Below, one piece after another: positions 19,908 through 26,979 of a stretch of 43,411 nt of DNA. The stretch is from Hyphomonadaceae bacterium (GTDB lineage: Bacteria; Pseudomonadota; Alphaproteobacteria; Caulobacterales; Hyphomonadaceae). The stretch is taken from the NCBI GenBank assembly GCA_030697555.1, contig JAUYPV010000162.1, positions 1 to 43,411 of the forward strand. Direction: 5' to 3'. The notes below the pieces were generated by a model. That model was not told the DNA's origin. It saw nothing but the letters and a program-made list of their open reading frames with translations, and made no database searches. A program made the position numbers and the translations under genes. Numbering within the stretch: the first letter of the stretch is position 1; every line of letters begins with the position of its first letter.

Positions 19908-19981
19908 TCCCGCTTCGTCTAACGGTAGGACACCTGAATTTGGATCAGGCAATCGAGGTTCGACCCCTTGAGCGGGAACCA
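19908..19981 (+). tRNA. tRNA-Gln (anticodon TTG)
   Basis: A 74-base cloverleaf with the CCA end encoded. Acceptor TCCCGCT/AGCGGGA, D arm with GTC/GAC and loop containing GG, anticodon stem CCTGA/TCAGG with loop ATTTGGA (TTG at positions 34-36), T arm CGAGG-TTCGACC-CCTTG with one G-T pair. Position 37 is G and not the usual A. It reads CAA and, by wobble, CAG. It is flanked on both sides by copies of the dispersed repeat. Confidence 0.9.
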
Positions 19982-19984
19982 GCG

Positions 19985-20025
19985 CCTCAGTCTCCCCGGA
20001 GCGCGACAGCGCGTAGGCACCTCCC
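19985..20025 (+). repeat. Dispersed hairpin repeat, copy 19
   Basis: CCTCAGTCTCCCCGGA, stem GCGC-GACA-GCGC, GTAGGCACCTCCCC. It follows the tRNA by three bases and is the last copy before the late operon. The convergent gap to 20059 has no clear terminator. Confidence 0.85.
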
Positions 20026-20059
20026 CTACTTCCCTCCCCTCACGAAGGAAGAGAGGGCT

Positions 20060-20239
20060 CTACCCGCAGAGCTTTTTCCAGGCCGCGTTGTGCCCTCTGA
20101 TCTGGGCCTTGGTCGCCTCCGAATCCGCCGATGCTGAATAGGTGAGCGGCTCAAAGGCCGTGCAGGACGTGTCGACCACGCTCGCGGTCTGGCACGCCGC
20201 CAACAACAGGCTAACGGTCGCGATTGTAAGGGTCCGCAT
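20060..20239 (-). CDS. Outer-membrane spanin lipoprotein (Rz1-like)
   Basis: A 59-aa lipoprotein: MRTLTIATVSLLLAACQTA has a lipobox LAAC, so the protein would be anchored to the outer membrane. The rest is short (VVDTSCTAFEPLTYSASADS) and ends NAAWKKLCG, as in Rz1-like o-spanins of this size. Its start lies inside the end of the upstream membrane gene, overlapping by 29 bases, the usual spanin arrangement. It would fuse inner and outer membrane at lysis. Confidence 0.8.
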   Translation of the reverse strand: MRTLTIATVSLLLAACQTASVVDTSCTAFEPLTYSASADSEATKAQIRGHNAAWKKLCG

Positions 20240-20444
20240 CCTCGACCTCCTTGGTGACGGGCTGGCTGGCCTTCTGGCGGGCAACATTGGCGGCCTGCGT
20301 GCGCTGCATCCCCTTTGTGGCGGCTTCCCCTCGCTCCGCCGTCCGGCCTATGCCTATGAGCTTCAGGACGGCCAGCAGGACGGCCAGAGCGATGGCCGCG
20401 CCGATGGCGACCTTCCCCCACAGGCCGGAGAGGAACCCCATCAT
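20211..20444 (-). CDS. Inner-membrane spanin (Rz-like) candidate
   Basis: A 77-aa protein starting at the ATG overlapping the endolysin stop (ATGA at 20444). It has one N-terminal membrane helix, GKVAIGAAIALAVLLAVLKL, then a charged helical periplasmic part (RTAERGEAATKGMQRTQAAN and VTKEVEDADPYNRDR). Together with the lipoprotein overlapping its end it fits an i-spanin/o-spanin pair. It is shorter than lambda Rz. Confidence 0.75.
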   Translation of the reverse strand: MMGFLSGLWGKVAIGAAIALAVLLAVLKLIGIGRTAERGEAATKGMQRTQAANVARQKASQPVTKEVEDADPYNRDR

Positions 20445-21307
20445 ATCGACACCACGTCGCCGGAGCGCCGCTTCTGGATGTAGCGCCAAAGCATGTAGCC
20501 CACGGCCACGAGCGCCACGATCGACAGAGCCAGCGCGCCGAGCTTCAGGACGTTCTGAAACGAGGCCCCCACCGTGGCGATGCTTTCGACGATAGGCGTC
20601 ACCTGGTTGATCTGGTCGGCCACCGTGGCGGCACCGGCCGCGACCGAGACGCCACCGGCGATGACCGTCTTGCTCGAGCTGACGGGGACCGGCTTCAGAG
20701 TCGGATCGGCCACCGGCAGCGGCGGCCCCTCCTCCGCCCGATCGGGCTGGCCCGCGAACTTCCCATAGGCGTCCGCCATCTTGGCCGAATACGACGCCAC
20801 CGCGCCGGGCCCGTTGTAGTGCAGGGCGAAGGCTTTCCAGTCCTTGGCGCGCATCGCCTTCAGGATCAACGGATTGGCCTTCACGAAGTTGATGAAGGCC
20901 TCCATGTCGGCATCGTCCGGCCCCTTGATGAAGTCGACGAATGCCGTCACGGTATCGAAGCCGCAGGCCTTGTGATTGAAGCCCATGATCTGGAAGAGCC
21001 CCCAGCTCGAGGATTTCAGCGCCGCCTCGGCATCGAGTCGGATCGCGGCATTGAGCCGGCCCCATTCCGCTGCGCCACCCTTGTAGAGCGAGCGATCCCA
21101 CACCGGAGATGACAGGCCGGGATACTGCGCGTCGAATTGACCCTTGGTGAGCTTGCTGAACCAATGGGCCTCGAACAGGATCTTGGGCCGGCCATCTGGC
21201 AGATCGTGCGCACCGTCGCTTTCGACGTCGGCAACGGCCAGCACGACGGAGGATTCGCAGCCCAACTTGTTGGCGATCTCGGCGGCTTTCTCTCGGGTGA
21301 ATGCCAT
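20441..21307 (-). CDS. Endolysin, DUF3380 N-acetylmuramidase with C-terminal membrane segment
   Basis: A 288-aa protein from ATG 21307 with AAAGGA upstream (a TTG at 21331 is possible). Residues 1-175 match the DUF3380 muramidase: AVADVESDGAHDLPDGRPKI, then LFEAHWFSKLTKGQFDAQYP and SSSWGLFQIMGFNHKACGF; E27 in DVESDG is the likely catalytic residue. After a proline-rich linker the tail holds a helix LGALALSIVALVAVGYMLW and a basic end. The enzyme may be membrane-bound until lysis, or the tail may act like a holin. Confidence 0.85.
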   Translation of the reverse strand: MAFTREKAAEIANKLGCESSVVLAVADVESDGAHDLPDGRPKILFEAHWFSKLTKGQFDAQYPGLSSPVWDRSLYKGGAAEWGRLNAAIRLDAEAALKSSSWGLFQIMGFNHKACGFDTVTAFVDFIKGPDDADMEAFINFVKANPLILKAMRAKDWKAFALHYNGPGAVASYSAKMADAYGKFAGQPDRAEEGPPLPVADPTLKPVPVSSSKTVIAGGVSVAAGAATVADQINQVTPIVESIATVGASFQNVLKLGALALSIVALVAVGYMLWRYIQKRRSGDVVSI

Positions 21308-21331
21308 CTCAGTGTCCTTTCCCAGGCCCAA

Positions 21332-21811
21332 TCATCTGCTACTCGTCACGGGAACCATGATTCTGGCCCGCAGGTTCTCCAGGCTTTCCCGCAGGGCCTT
21401 CACCTCATCGGTGATCGTCGGTGACGAGCGGCGCTCGCTCTCCTCGAAGCGACGGGTGAGGCCGGCGAGGCGGTCACCTAGGGTCGCCACCGTGGCCACG
21501 GCCGTGGTGCGGCTGCGCTGTTCGGTCTCGATGCGGAGAAGATGGGCTTCCAGCTTGTTGAGATCGCTTCGCAGGCCGGTCCGCTCAGCTTGGGCAAAAA
21601 TCTTGTATTGATCGTTTTCCCGCAGCGACAGGTAGAGGCTGACGAGCTGCTTGCGGTCGTCGTCGCGGCCGGTCTCCAGTTTGCCCAAGGTCTGCTGCAG
21701 CGGCACGATGGCGACCGTGTAGAGGCCGCCAGCCGTCACCGAGATGGCAGCGAAGGCCCCGATCATGGTTCTGATCCAGTCGCCGTTGCTCTCTACCTGG
21801 CGGGCCGTCAT
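21332..21811 (-). CDS. Membrane protein with coiled coil, lysis region
   Basis: A 159-aa protein with one N-terminal membrane helix (MIGAFAAISVTAGGLYTVAI) and a long coiled coil (about 55-155) with LRSDLNKLEAHLLRIETEQR and EVKALRESLENLRARI. Its start overlaps the upstream stop as ATGA. Topology suggests a periplasmic or cytoplasmic rod anchored in the inner membrane. Position between tailspike and endolysin suggests a lysis accessory or holin-like role, but it is not a recognised holin. Confidence 0.7.
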   Translation of the reverse strand: MTARQVESNGDWIRTMIGAFAAISVTAGGLYTVAIVPLQQTLGKLETGRDDDRKQLVSLYLSLRENDQYKIFAQAERTGLRSDLNKLEAHLLRIETEQRSRTTAVATVATLGDRLAGLTRRFEESERRSSPTITDEVKALRESLENLRARIMVPVTSSR

Positions 21812-22131
21812 GGCTTTTCCTTCGGCGCCGGCTTGGGAGAGGTATCGCGGATCAGTTGCTCGATGCGGTCGAGCTGCCTGCCCTGTCGTTCGATGTCCGC
21901 CCGGATCGCCTTGTTGTCGCCCTTGAGTTCGATGACACTGCCCTTGACGGCGTCCAGCGTCTCCGCTGCCTTGTCGTCGCGCTTTTCACCAGAATCCACT
22001 CGCTGGGCCAAAGCCTTGATATCGCCCTGAGATGTTCCCCACGCGATGGCGCCCGCGATCAGCAGGGCGATCAGCGTCAGCAGGTTTCCCGTCGAAACCC
22101 GGTTGTCCAGCTTGGGTGCCACGTCAGACAT
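21808..22131 (-). CDS. Membrane protein with coiled coil, paralog-like partner
   Basis: A 107-aa protein from the ATG at 22131, which forms TGATG with the stop of a 31-codon frame upstream; an in-frame ATG at 22161 has no good site. It has a membrane helix NLLTLIALLIAGAIAWGTS and a coiled coil (KRDDKAAETLDAVKGSVIEL, then ADIERQGRQLDRIEQLIRD), ending in a Pro/Lys tail. Same layout as the next gene. Candidate holin or lysis regulator. Confidence 0.7.
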   Translation of the reverse strand: MSDVAPKLDNRVSTGNLLTLIALLIAGAIAWGTSQGDIKALAQRVDSGEKRDDKAAETLDAVKGSVIELKGDNKAIRADIERQGRQLDRIEQLIRDTSPKPAPKEKP

Positions 22132-22226
22132 CAGCTCACTGAATCTCCATGACTTTTCCATAATTTCAGCCTTGGATTTAGTTCGGCCTCACCCTTTGGC
22201 CGTATTAACCTCGTCTCAGCCGTCAT
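22131..22226 (-). CDS. Short open frame (31 aa) coupled to the membrane gene
   Basis: ATG at 22226 with AGGGAG upstream; it reads MTAETRLIRPKGEAELNPR and ends in TGATG with the 107-aa gene. The composition is polar. It could be a leader peptide coupling translation to the membrane gene. The bases 22227-22308 upstream hold two imperfect copies of AAGCGGCCC-GAGCC but no gene. Confidence 0.4.
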   Translation of the reverse strand: MTAETRLIRPKGEAELNPRLKLWKSHGDSVS

Positions 22227-22308
22227 GGCAGGTCACTCCCTGTCGTGTTGGTTAGGCTCTGGGCCGCTTTGTACGGGTGGCTCAGGGCCGCTTCTTACGC
22301 TACGCAAC

Positions 22309-22470
22309 TCAACCGCGAATCGGCGGCCCGAACTCGGCCCAGCCGAGGATGCCGAGCAGCAGCCAGAGCGGCAGCCCGTTGACGATCGGGCCGTGATCCG
22401 GCCAGCTTCTCCAGGTCGAGAACACGAACGCGACCAGATAGACAATCCAGAATGCTAGACCCAATGACAT
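22309..22470 (-). CDS. Small two-helix membrane protein (53 aa), holin candidate
   Basis: An excellent site GGAGGAAG precedes the ATG at 22470. The protein has two hydrophobic helices, LGLAFWIVYLVAFVFSTW and LPLWLLLGILGWAEF, joined by a short polar loop with RSWPDHGPIVNG. Size and topology fit a small class II holin, and it is transcribed directly before the lysis genes. It could equally be a conserved envelope protein of unknown role. Confidence 0.65.
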   Translation of the reverse strand: MSLGLAFWIVYLVAFVFSTWRSWPDHGPIVNGLPLWLLLGILGWAEFGPPIRG

Positions 22471-22498
22471 GACTTCCTCCTATGGGGCCGCTCAAACG

Positions 22499-23674
22499 TC
22501 AGTCGATCGTGCATGACACACCGTTGGTCTCGATTCCGGCCGTCGCACACGTCGGGAAATAGTTGGCCCACAGCCGCGTCCCGGTCGGGACCGGAGTCGA
22601 TGGGTTGATCTGGAAAGGCGAGCGGGCGAAGGACGTGCCCGTCGAGCGGTTGCCCTCGACGAAGGTATCGACGCAAGCGGTCGTGTTGTCGGAGATCAGC
22701 CGGATATTCGAGTAGAGATAGCCGGGCGAGTCCTGGCTGGATTCGTGGACGTGATTGCGGCGGATCGTGCCGCTCTGAACGGCGATGAAGTCGATGCCGA
22801 TGGTATCCGAGCGCAGGACCGTGTTGCCCTCGACGACCGAGGACAGGAGATCAGTGAAGGTCGTGCCGTCACAGACGATGCCCTTCTCGCCTGAATCCGT
22901 CACGGTGTTGTGCGTGATCCGCGTGTCGACCGCGTGGCCGTAAACACCGATGGCCCCGGCTGACGAATTGGAGGCCGTCACGCACCCCAGGACCCGGTTG
23001 CCGTCGATCACGTTGCGGGCGCAGGGGGATTGACCGCCCTGCGAATACTGCGTGATGCCCTCGAAGGTCGAGCCCGTGACGAGGTTCCCCTGCGCCACCG
23101 AATCGCTGCAACCAGCCGAGAAATAGATGCCGTGGCGTCCCCTGCCGTTCGCCATCAGAGTGTCGTTGTTGAGAACGCGCAGGAAATTGCCAGCCCCCAG
23201 CACGCCATATCCGTTGCCCGATGTGCCACCCCACAGGCGCTCGATCGTGCAGCCCTCGACCAAGGCATGATCGCAAGAGCCGTCGACCTTGATGGCGTTG
23301 TTGAAGCCGTGCGAGCCATCGGCCCCGGATACTTTTAGGCGTCGGATTTTCAGGCCCACGGCCGGATTGGCTTGGGCGGTATAGACCGCGAAGCTGCCGT
23401 TTCCAGCCGCACTTTCTATGCCCTCCGCGCGGAAGTCGACCAACTCGATGTCGGACGCCTGTGCGATGAGCAGATGACCGCCGGCCGTCCTCTGTCGCAG
23501 GATCGTGCTGGCGCCGTCGCCAAAGACCCGCTGTCCGGCATAGGAGAGGGTCAGCGCATCGGTGATGTAGGGGCCTGCCGGAAGGTACAGGCTATTGCCT
23601 GCGTCTAGGATGGCCTGAAGGCCCGCCGTGGCGTTGGCAGACCCCGCCAGCCAGCCCGCATTGACAGCGCTCAT
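22499..23674 (-). CDS. Tailspike, right-handed beta-helix
   Basis: A 391-aa protein with a pectate-lyase-like start, LQAILDAGNSLYLPAGPYIT, followed by regular strand-turn repeats of about 20-25 residues full of N, G and V (NAIKVDGSCDHALVEGCTIE, then DTRITHNTVTDSGEKGIVCD). This is the parallel beta-helix of capsule- or LPS-degrading tailspikes. It ends with a short cap containing cysteines. It probably determines host range by binding or cutting surface polysaccharide. The N-terminal anchor is very short. Confidence 0.85.
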   Translation of the reverse strand: MSAVNAGWLAGSANATAGLQAILDAGNSLYLPAGPYITDALTLSYAGQRVFGDGASTILRQRTAGGHLLIAQASDIELVDFRAEGIESAAGNGSFAVYTAQANPAVGLKIRRLKVSGADGSHGFNNAIKVDGSCDHALVEGCTIERLWGGTSGNGYGVLGAGNFLRVLNNDTLMANGRGRHGIYFSAGCSDSVAQGNLVTGSTFEGITQYSQGGQSPCARNVIDGNRVLGCVTASNSSAGAIGVYGHAVDTRITHNTVTDSGEKGIVCDGTTFTDLLSSVVEGNTVLRSDTIGIDFIAVQSGTIRRNHVHESSQDSPGYLYSNIRLISDNTTACVDTFVEGNRSTGTSFARSPFQINPSTPVPTGTRLWANYFPTCATAGIETNGVSCTID

Positions 23675-23702
23675 TGCCAGCCCCCCGCCGAAGTGGCATT
23701 AT
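23674..23702 (+). promoter_or_regulatory. Promoter for plus-strand moron a
   Basis: TTGCCA (23674-23679) and CATTAT (23697-23702) with a 17-base spacer. The ATG follows eight bases after the -10, so the transcript would start at or next to the start codon (leaderless). A similar TTGCCA-N17-GATATT precedes the lipoprotein gene at 32282. Confidence 0.5.
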
Positions 23703-23709
23703 TCGCCTC

Positions 23710-23913
23710 ATGGACGCACAAATTTTCAGGCCCCGCAGGTTCGCGGCCCACGCCGCCCGCGAACAGCAAAACGCCCTTGACGAATACGAGCGCGGAGAGA
23801 ATTGGCCACTGTGGCTCACGGCAGGTCTTTGGGTTGCCGTCGCCCTGCCAACTCTTGCGTTCCTGCTCTCGCTCATAGGCGTTGGCGTTCTGATCGGAAT
23901 TTTTATTTCCTAA
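23710..23913 (+). CDS. Plus-strand membrane protein, moron-like (a)
   Basis: A 67-aa protein on the strand opposite to all late genes and filling the gap between two of them. It starts MDAQIFRPRRFAAHAAREQQ, a basic cytoplasmic part, then WPLWLTAGLWVAVALPTLAF and LLSLIGVGVLIGIFIS, two membrane helices. The frame is clearly protein-like, while the minus-strand frame here is not. No ribosome binding site is seen; leaderless expression is possible. A prophage-expressed exclusion or envelope function is the usual role of such genes. Confidence 0.7.
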   Translation: MDAQIFRPRRFAAHAAREQQNALDEYERGENWPLWLTAGLWVAVALPTLAFLLSLIGVGVLIGIFIS

Positions 23914-23924
23914 GGCGAGCGTCA

Positions 23925-24719
23925 TCACGCCACCCCCACGGCCGTCATGTAGGCGCGCATGGCCGCGTAGAACGCGGCGAGTTGGCCGACAGTCAGGCTC
24001 TTGCCCAGCCACGCACCAGACAGCCTCCCATCGGTCGGGAGATAGGGCGCCCCCCCATTGTTCCCAGCCAGGACAAAGAAGTTGCGGCTGCTGACCGCAG
24101 CGCTCGTGAGCGCACCGGTCTGCACCGAAACGCCGTTTTGATAGAGGGCATAGGCATTGGATGCCGTGCGTTGGGCGTGCCACGCGCCGGTCTGGGTGAC
24201 GAACGTGTAGGAGGTATCGCCGGCCGCGTTGTTTACGCCGAAACTGTAGGCGGTCGTGTTGGTCTGCCGGATGTAGGTGTAGATGGCCTCGTCGTAGCTC
24301 ATGTAATGGTGAGCGCTCGCCGATGCGGTCTGTGCCGTCTCGACCCAGGCACCTTCGCAGGCATCGTCGCGGACATAATTGCCGCCAGCGGTCGCTGGGT
24401 TGAATCCAGTGTCGATGTAGGCGGTAGCTCCGTCGCCCGCGAAGCCGCGACTGGCCGTGAAGGTCGGGCTGTTAACCGCCGTCGCCACCGCTCGCGCCTT
24501 GAGGTCGATCAGCGCCTGCGTGCTGTTCTCAGCGGCAAAGAGCCAGAGCCGGTCGAGGTTCGCCCAGACGCCGCCCTGCTTCAGTCGCCGGACGGTCTGA
24601 GACACCAGCGAAAGCCGGGACGAGGACAAGGCCCCGCCCGCCGCGACCACCGCCTTCTGCCAAAGCAAGGCATCGGCATCGAGGCCGCCCAGCACGATGG
24701 CGCGAACCGCTGGCGTCAT
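23925..24719 (-). CDS. Tail appendage protein, LamG/concanavalin-like
   Basis: A 264-aa protein: an N-terminal part with LGGLDADALLWQKAVVAAGG and LDRLWLFAAENSTQALIDLK, then a jelly-roll-like region (FAGDGATAYIDTGFNPATAG, ETAQTASASAHHYMSYDEAI and WLGKSLTVGQLAAFYAAMRA). This pattern is common in phage fibre proteins that bind sugars. It lies between a fibre and the tailspike genes, so it is likely part of the adsorption apparatus. Start two bases after the upstream stop. Confidence 0.75.
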   Translation of the reverse strand: MTPAVRAIVLGGLDADALLWQKAVVAAGGALSSSRLSLVSQTVRRLKQGGVWANLDRLWLFAAENSTQALIDLKARAVATAVNSPTFTASRGFAGDGATAYIDTGFNPATAGGNYVRDDACEGAWVETAQTASASAHHYMSYDEAIYTYIRQTNTTAYSFGVNNAAGDTSYTFVTQTGAWHAQRTASNAYALYQNGVSVQTGALTSAAVSSRNFFVLAGNNGGAPYLPTDGRLSGAWLGKSLTVGQLAAFYAAMRAYMTAVGVA

Positions 24720-24721
24720 GC

Positions 24722-25363
24722 TCAGACGCCCACGGCCTTCAAGGTGATCTTGAAGACAGAGCTAGCCGCCGGGGTCCATGTCCCGATGGTGACCAGATAG
24801 CCAAACAGCGAGCCGCCGGAGGGCACCGTAACCTGCTTGTTGATCTGCAGGGTTTCGACGTAGAGTGTCGAGCCGAGATCGACGGGCGTTCCCAGATCGA
24901 CGTAGCCCACGAACGAGGCGCGGTCGCCGGACGGCAGATCCCACGCCGCGTTATCGCCCAAGGCGCTCGGCGGCGTCACATTGTAGAGGTAGAGCCGGAA
25001 GCTGGTCATGCCAGCGACGACCCCGGTAATGTCGATCTCGAATTGCGCCGTGGTGATGATGATCTCGCCGCCACCGGCCGGGCCGATGCTGGCGAGTTCC
25101 TTGCCCGCCGTGCTGCCCGTGGCCGCACCGATCACGTCATTGGCTGCATAGACGTTGGTGTCATTGGTGCGCGTGATACTGGCGACCGAGCTGTAGCCGA
25201 AGCCCTGCACGCTCTGCACCCCTCCTGAGGGGGAGCCTGCGGTGCCGGCGCCGCCGGTGGTGATGAGGCGTCCGCGATCGTCGAGCTGCACCACAGAGGG
25301 CTGCGTATTCACCAGCGTTGGAAGCGTGGTGTTGTGTTCGCCTACGATTGTTTCAACGGCCAT
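24722..25363 (-). CDS. Virion structural protein, tail region
   Basis: A 213-aa protein with a short N-terminal segment (VVQLDDRGRLITTGGAGTAG), a Gly-rich linker and a beta-rich domain (FEIDITGVVAGMTSFRLYLY, then FVGYVDLGTPVDLGSTLYVE and GTWTPAASSVFKITLKAVGV). Proteins of this form are frequent in phages beside fibres. It may be a baseplate-like or adaptor subunit. Function not proven. Confidence 0.7.
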   Translation of the reverse strand: MAVETIVGEHNTTLPTLVNTQPSVVQLDDRGRLITTGGAGTAGSPSGGVQSVQGFGYSSVASITRTNDTNVYAANDVIGAATGSTAGKELASIGPAGGGEIIITTAQFEIDITGVVAGMTSFRLYLYNVTPPSALGDNAAWDLPSGDRASFVGYVDLGTPVDLGSTLYVETLQINKQVTVPSGGSLFGYLVTIGTWTPAASSVFKITLKAVGV

Positions 25364-25381
25364 TGGTGTTCTCCTTTTTCA

Positions 25382-26743
25382 TCACGGCCTCCGCGACCAC
25401 TTGAAGCCGAGCGTAACTGCGTTGTAGGCATCGATGGTGATGGCCTCGCCGACGCGGGCAGCGATCGTTCCCGTGGCGCTGGTGCGCATCCAAAACTCTT
25501 CCGACCCGGCCAACGCCGACGTGCTCACGATGTTGTAGAGCGGAGCGGCGGCGCCCGTCGTGCTGGGTGCAACATCGGCCTCGTCAGGGCTGCATACGAT
25601 GGCGTGGAAGGTATCCGTCCCATCGGATAGATTGACGCGGACATTGGCGTCCGTCGCGATGTTGAGCGGCACCTTCAGCGCATCGGTGCGACGCGCGTTC
25701 GAGAGCGTGTTGAGGACATTGATATCGAGCGTCGTCGTCGACCAGACGAGATGCAGGCCACCGCCTGCCGTTTCATAAACCTTGAACGGGACGATGGCGG
25801 CAGAGACGCGCTTGAACCAGCCGATGAGCCGCTTGTAGTCGTAGTTCGCCGGCATCGTCGGCGCCGTCGAGGACAGCGAATAGAGAGCGTCCGTCACATG
25901 CGTATCGGATCGGGCGATCGCCCAGATGTAGTAATCGCTGTTACCGATCGACCCTGTGTCGAGACCGCCCGCCGCCGAACCCACGGCCCAGGCTGCGTCT
26001 AGTTGCTTGGTCAGTGCCGCGAGCACGATGGGATAAACTCCGGTCGCGTCCAGGCAGCCGCCTGCCGCAATGTCGAGATCGTTGGTCACGTCGCCTGCAG
26101 CGTTCTGGTAGGTCATCCCGTAGATCGTGGAATTGAAGGCCGCCGCGAACCGGATCCCGCCCGTTGCCGCCGACCATGCAAAGGGGGCCGTACCATTTGC
26201 CCCGATGGTTGCCGGAGCTTTGGAAACAGTCTGCAGGTGCCATGTCGGGGTCGTGCTGGTGCAGATGCACTCGACGAACGCATTGGCCGGAATGTCGCCC
26301 ACACGCAAGGCGTTCCCATCGGGCCATGTGATCGTTCCCGCCGCGAGGCCGTTCACGGCAAGCGTCGGCGTGGTCGTGGTGTTGGCGTTCACCGCCTTGA
26401 AGCGCGCAAGATAGCCCACGACATAGGCCGCGATGCCGGGAGACGGCGCGCTGGCGTAAGCCGTGGCAGTGCCGGTGTCGATGGCGTACAGATACGAACC
26501 CTTCGCCACCTGCCCGAGCGAGGCATAGTCGGTGCGCGACGAACCATCCGCGACGCCGGTATGCTTGAAGGCGCCCATGGGCAGGTTCGCCGTCGGCGTG
26601 GTCTGGCCATCCTTGGCAAGCGACGCCGTCAGCGCCGTTTCCGTCTCGTCGAACTTGCTGTTGACCTTGGCCGTCTCGATGGTCGATCCGGAGACAAAAT
26701 CTGCCTCGACGAAGGTAAATGTGCCTGAACCGTCCCTAGCCAC
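25382..26743 (-). CDS. Tail fibre protein
   Basis: A 453-aa protein. The N-terminus, GTFTFVEADFVSGSTIETAK, followed by LAKDGQTTPTANLPMGAFKH and TGVADGSSRTDYASLGQV, is typical of fibre anchors in podoviruses. The rest is beta-rich, with NTTTTPTLAVNGLAAGTITW and a C-terminal part DTFHAIVCSPDEADVAPSTT. It probably contacts the host surface. It is preceded by a plus-strand moron gene on the other side. Confidence 0.8.
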   Translation of the reverse strand: MARDGSGTFTFVEADFVSGSTIETAKVNSKFDETETALTASLAKDGQTTPTANLPMGAFKHTGVADGSSRTDYASLGQVAKGSYLYAIDTGTATAYASAPSPGIAAYVVGYLARFKAVNANTTTTPTLAVNGLAAGTITWPDGNALRVGDIPANAFVECICTSTTPTWHLQTVSKAPATIGANGTAPFAWSAATGGIRFAAAFNSTIYGMTYQNAAGDVTNDLDIAAGGCLDATGVYPIVLAALTKQLDAAWAVGSAAGGLDTGSIGNSDYYIWAIARSDTHVTDALYSLSSTAPTMPANYDYKRLIGWFKRVSAAIVPFKVYETAGGGLHLVWSTTTLDINVLNTLSNARRTDALKVPLNIATDANVRVNLSDGTDTFHAIVCSPDEADVAPSTTGAAAPLYNIVSTSALAGSEEFWMRTSATGTIAARVGEAITIDAYNAVTLGFKWSRRP

Positions 26744-26772
26744 GGGCGGTCTCCTTCTGATAGGTTGGCCGG

Positions 26773-26979
26773 ATGATCTGGCTGCAATTCGTGGTTGCCG
26801 TCGCCGCCGCGTGGGTTTTCACCCGCACCATCGGCCTTGAGCCGACGATGACGTGGCAGGCGTGGTTTCTCGGCGTCATGTTCTTTGGCGCGGGCAGCGG
26901 ATGGCTGGCAAAGAAGCTCATCGAGCGGCTCCTGCCCGTTTTTCGCTCGCTTGCATCAAGGCGCGCGCCAAAGCCGTAG
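26773..26979 (+). CDS. Plus-strand membrane protein, moron-like (b)
   Basis: A 68-aa protein with MIWLQFVVAVAAAWVFTRTI and TWQAWFLGVMFFGAGSGWLA, two membrane helices, and a basic tail KKLIERLLPVFRSLASRRAP. It starts in the gap between the fibre gene and the ejection-protein gene, on the opposite strand, and overlaps the 3' end of the latter by 62 bases. A weak promoter TAGCCA-N16-GATAGG ends eight bases before the ATG, again suggesting a leaderless start. Confidence 0.65.
   Translation: MIWLQFVVAVAAAWVFTRTIGLEPTMTWQAWFLGVMFFGAGSGWLAKKLIERLLPVFRSLASRRAPKP

Noticed and set aside
23671-24183. Minus-strand open frame covering the gap between tailspike and LamG-like genes
   Set aside because: The part in the gap has little protein character, while the plus strand encodes a clear two-helix membrane protein.
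25203-25235. CTGCACCCCTCCTGAGGGGG in a tail gene, resembling the tail of the hairpin repeat
   Set aside because: Only the CACCCCTCCT part matches and the surrounding codons fit a Gly-rich linker; treated as coincidence.
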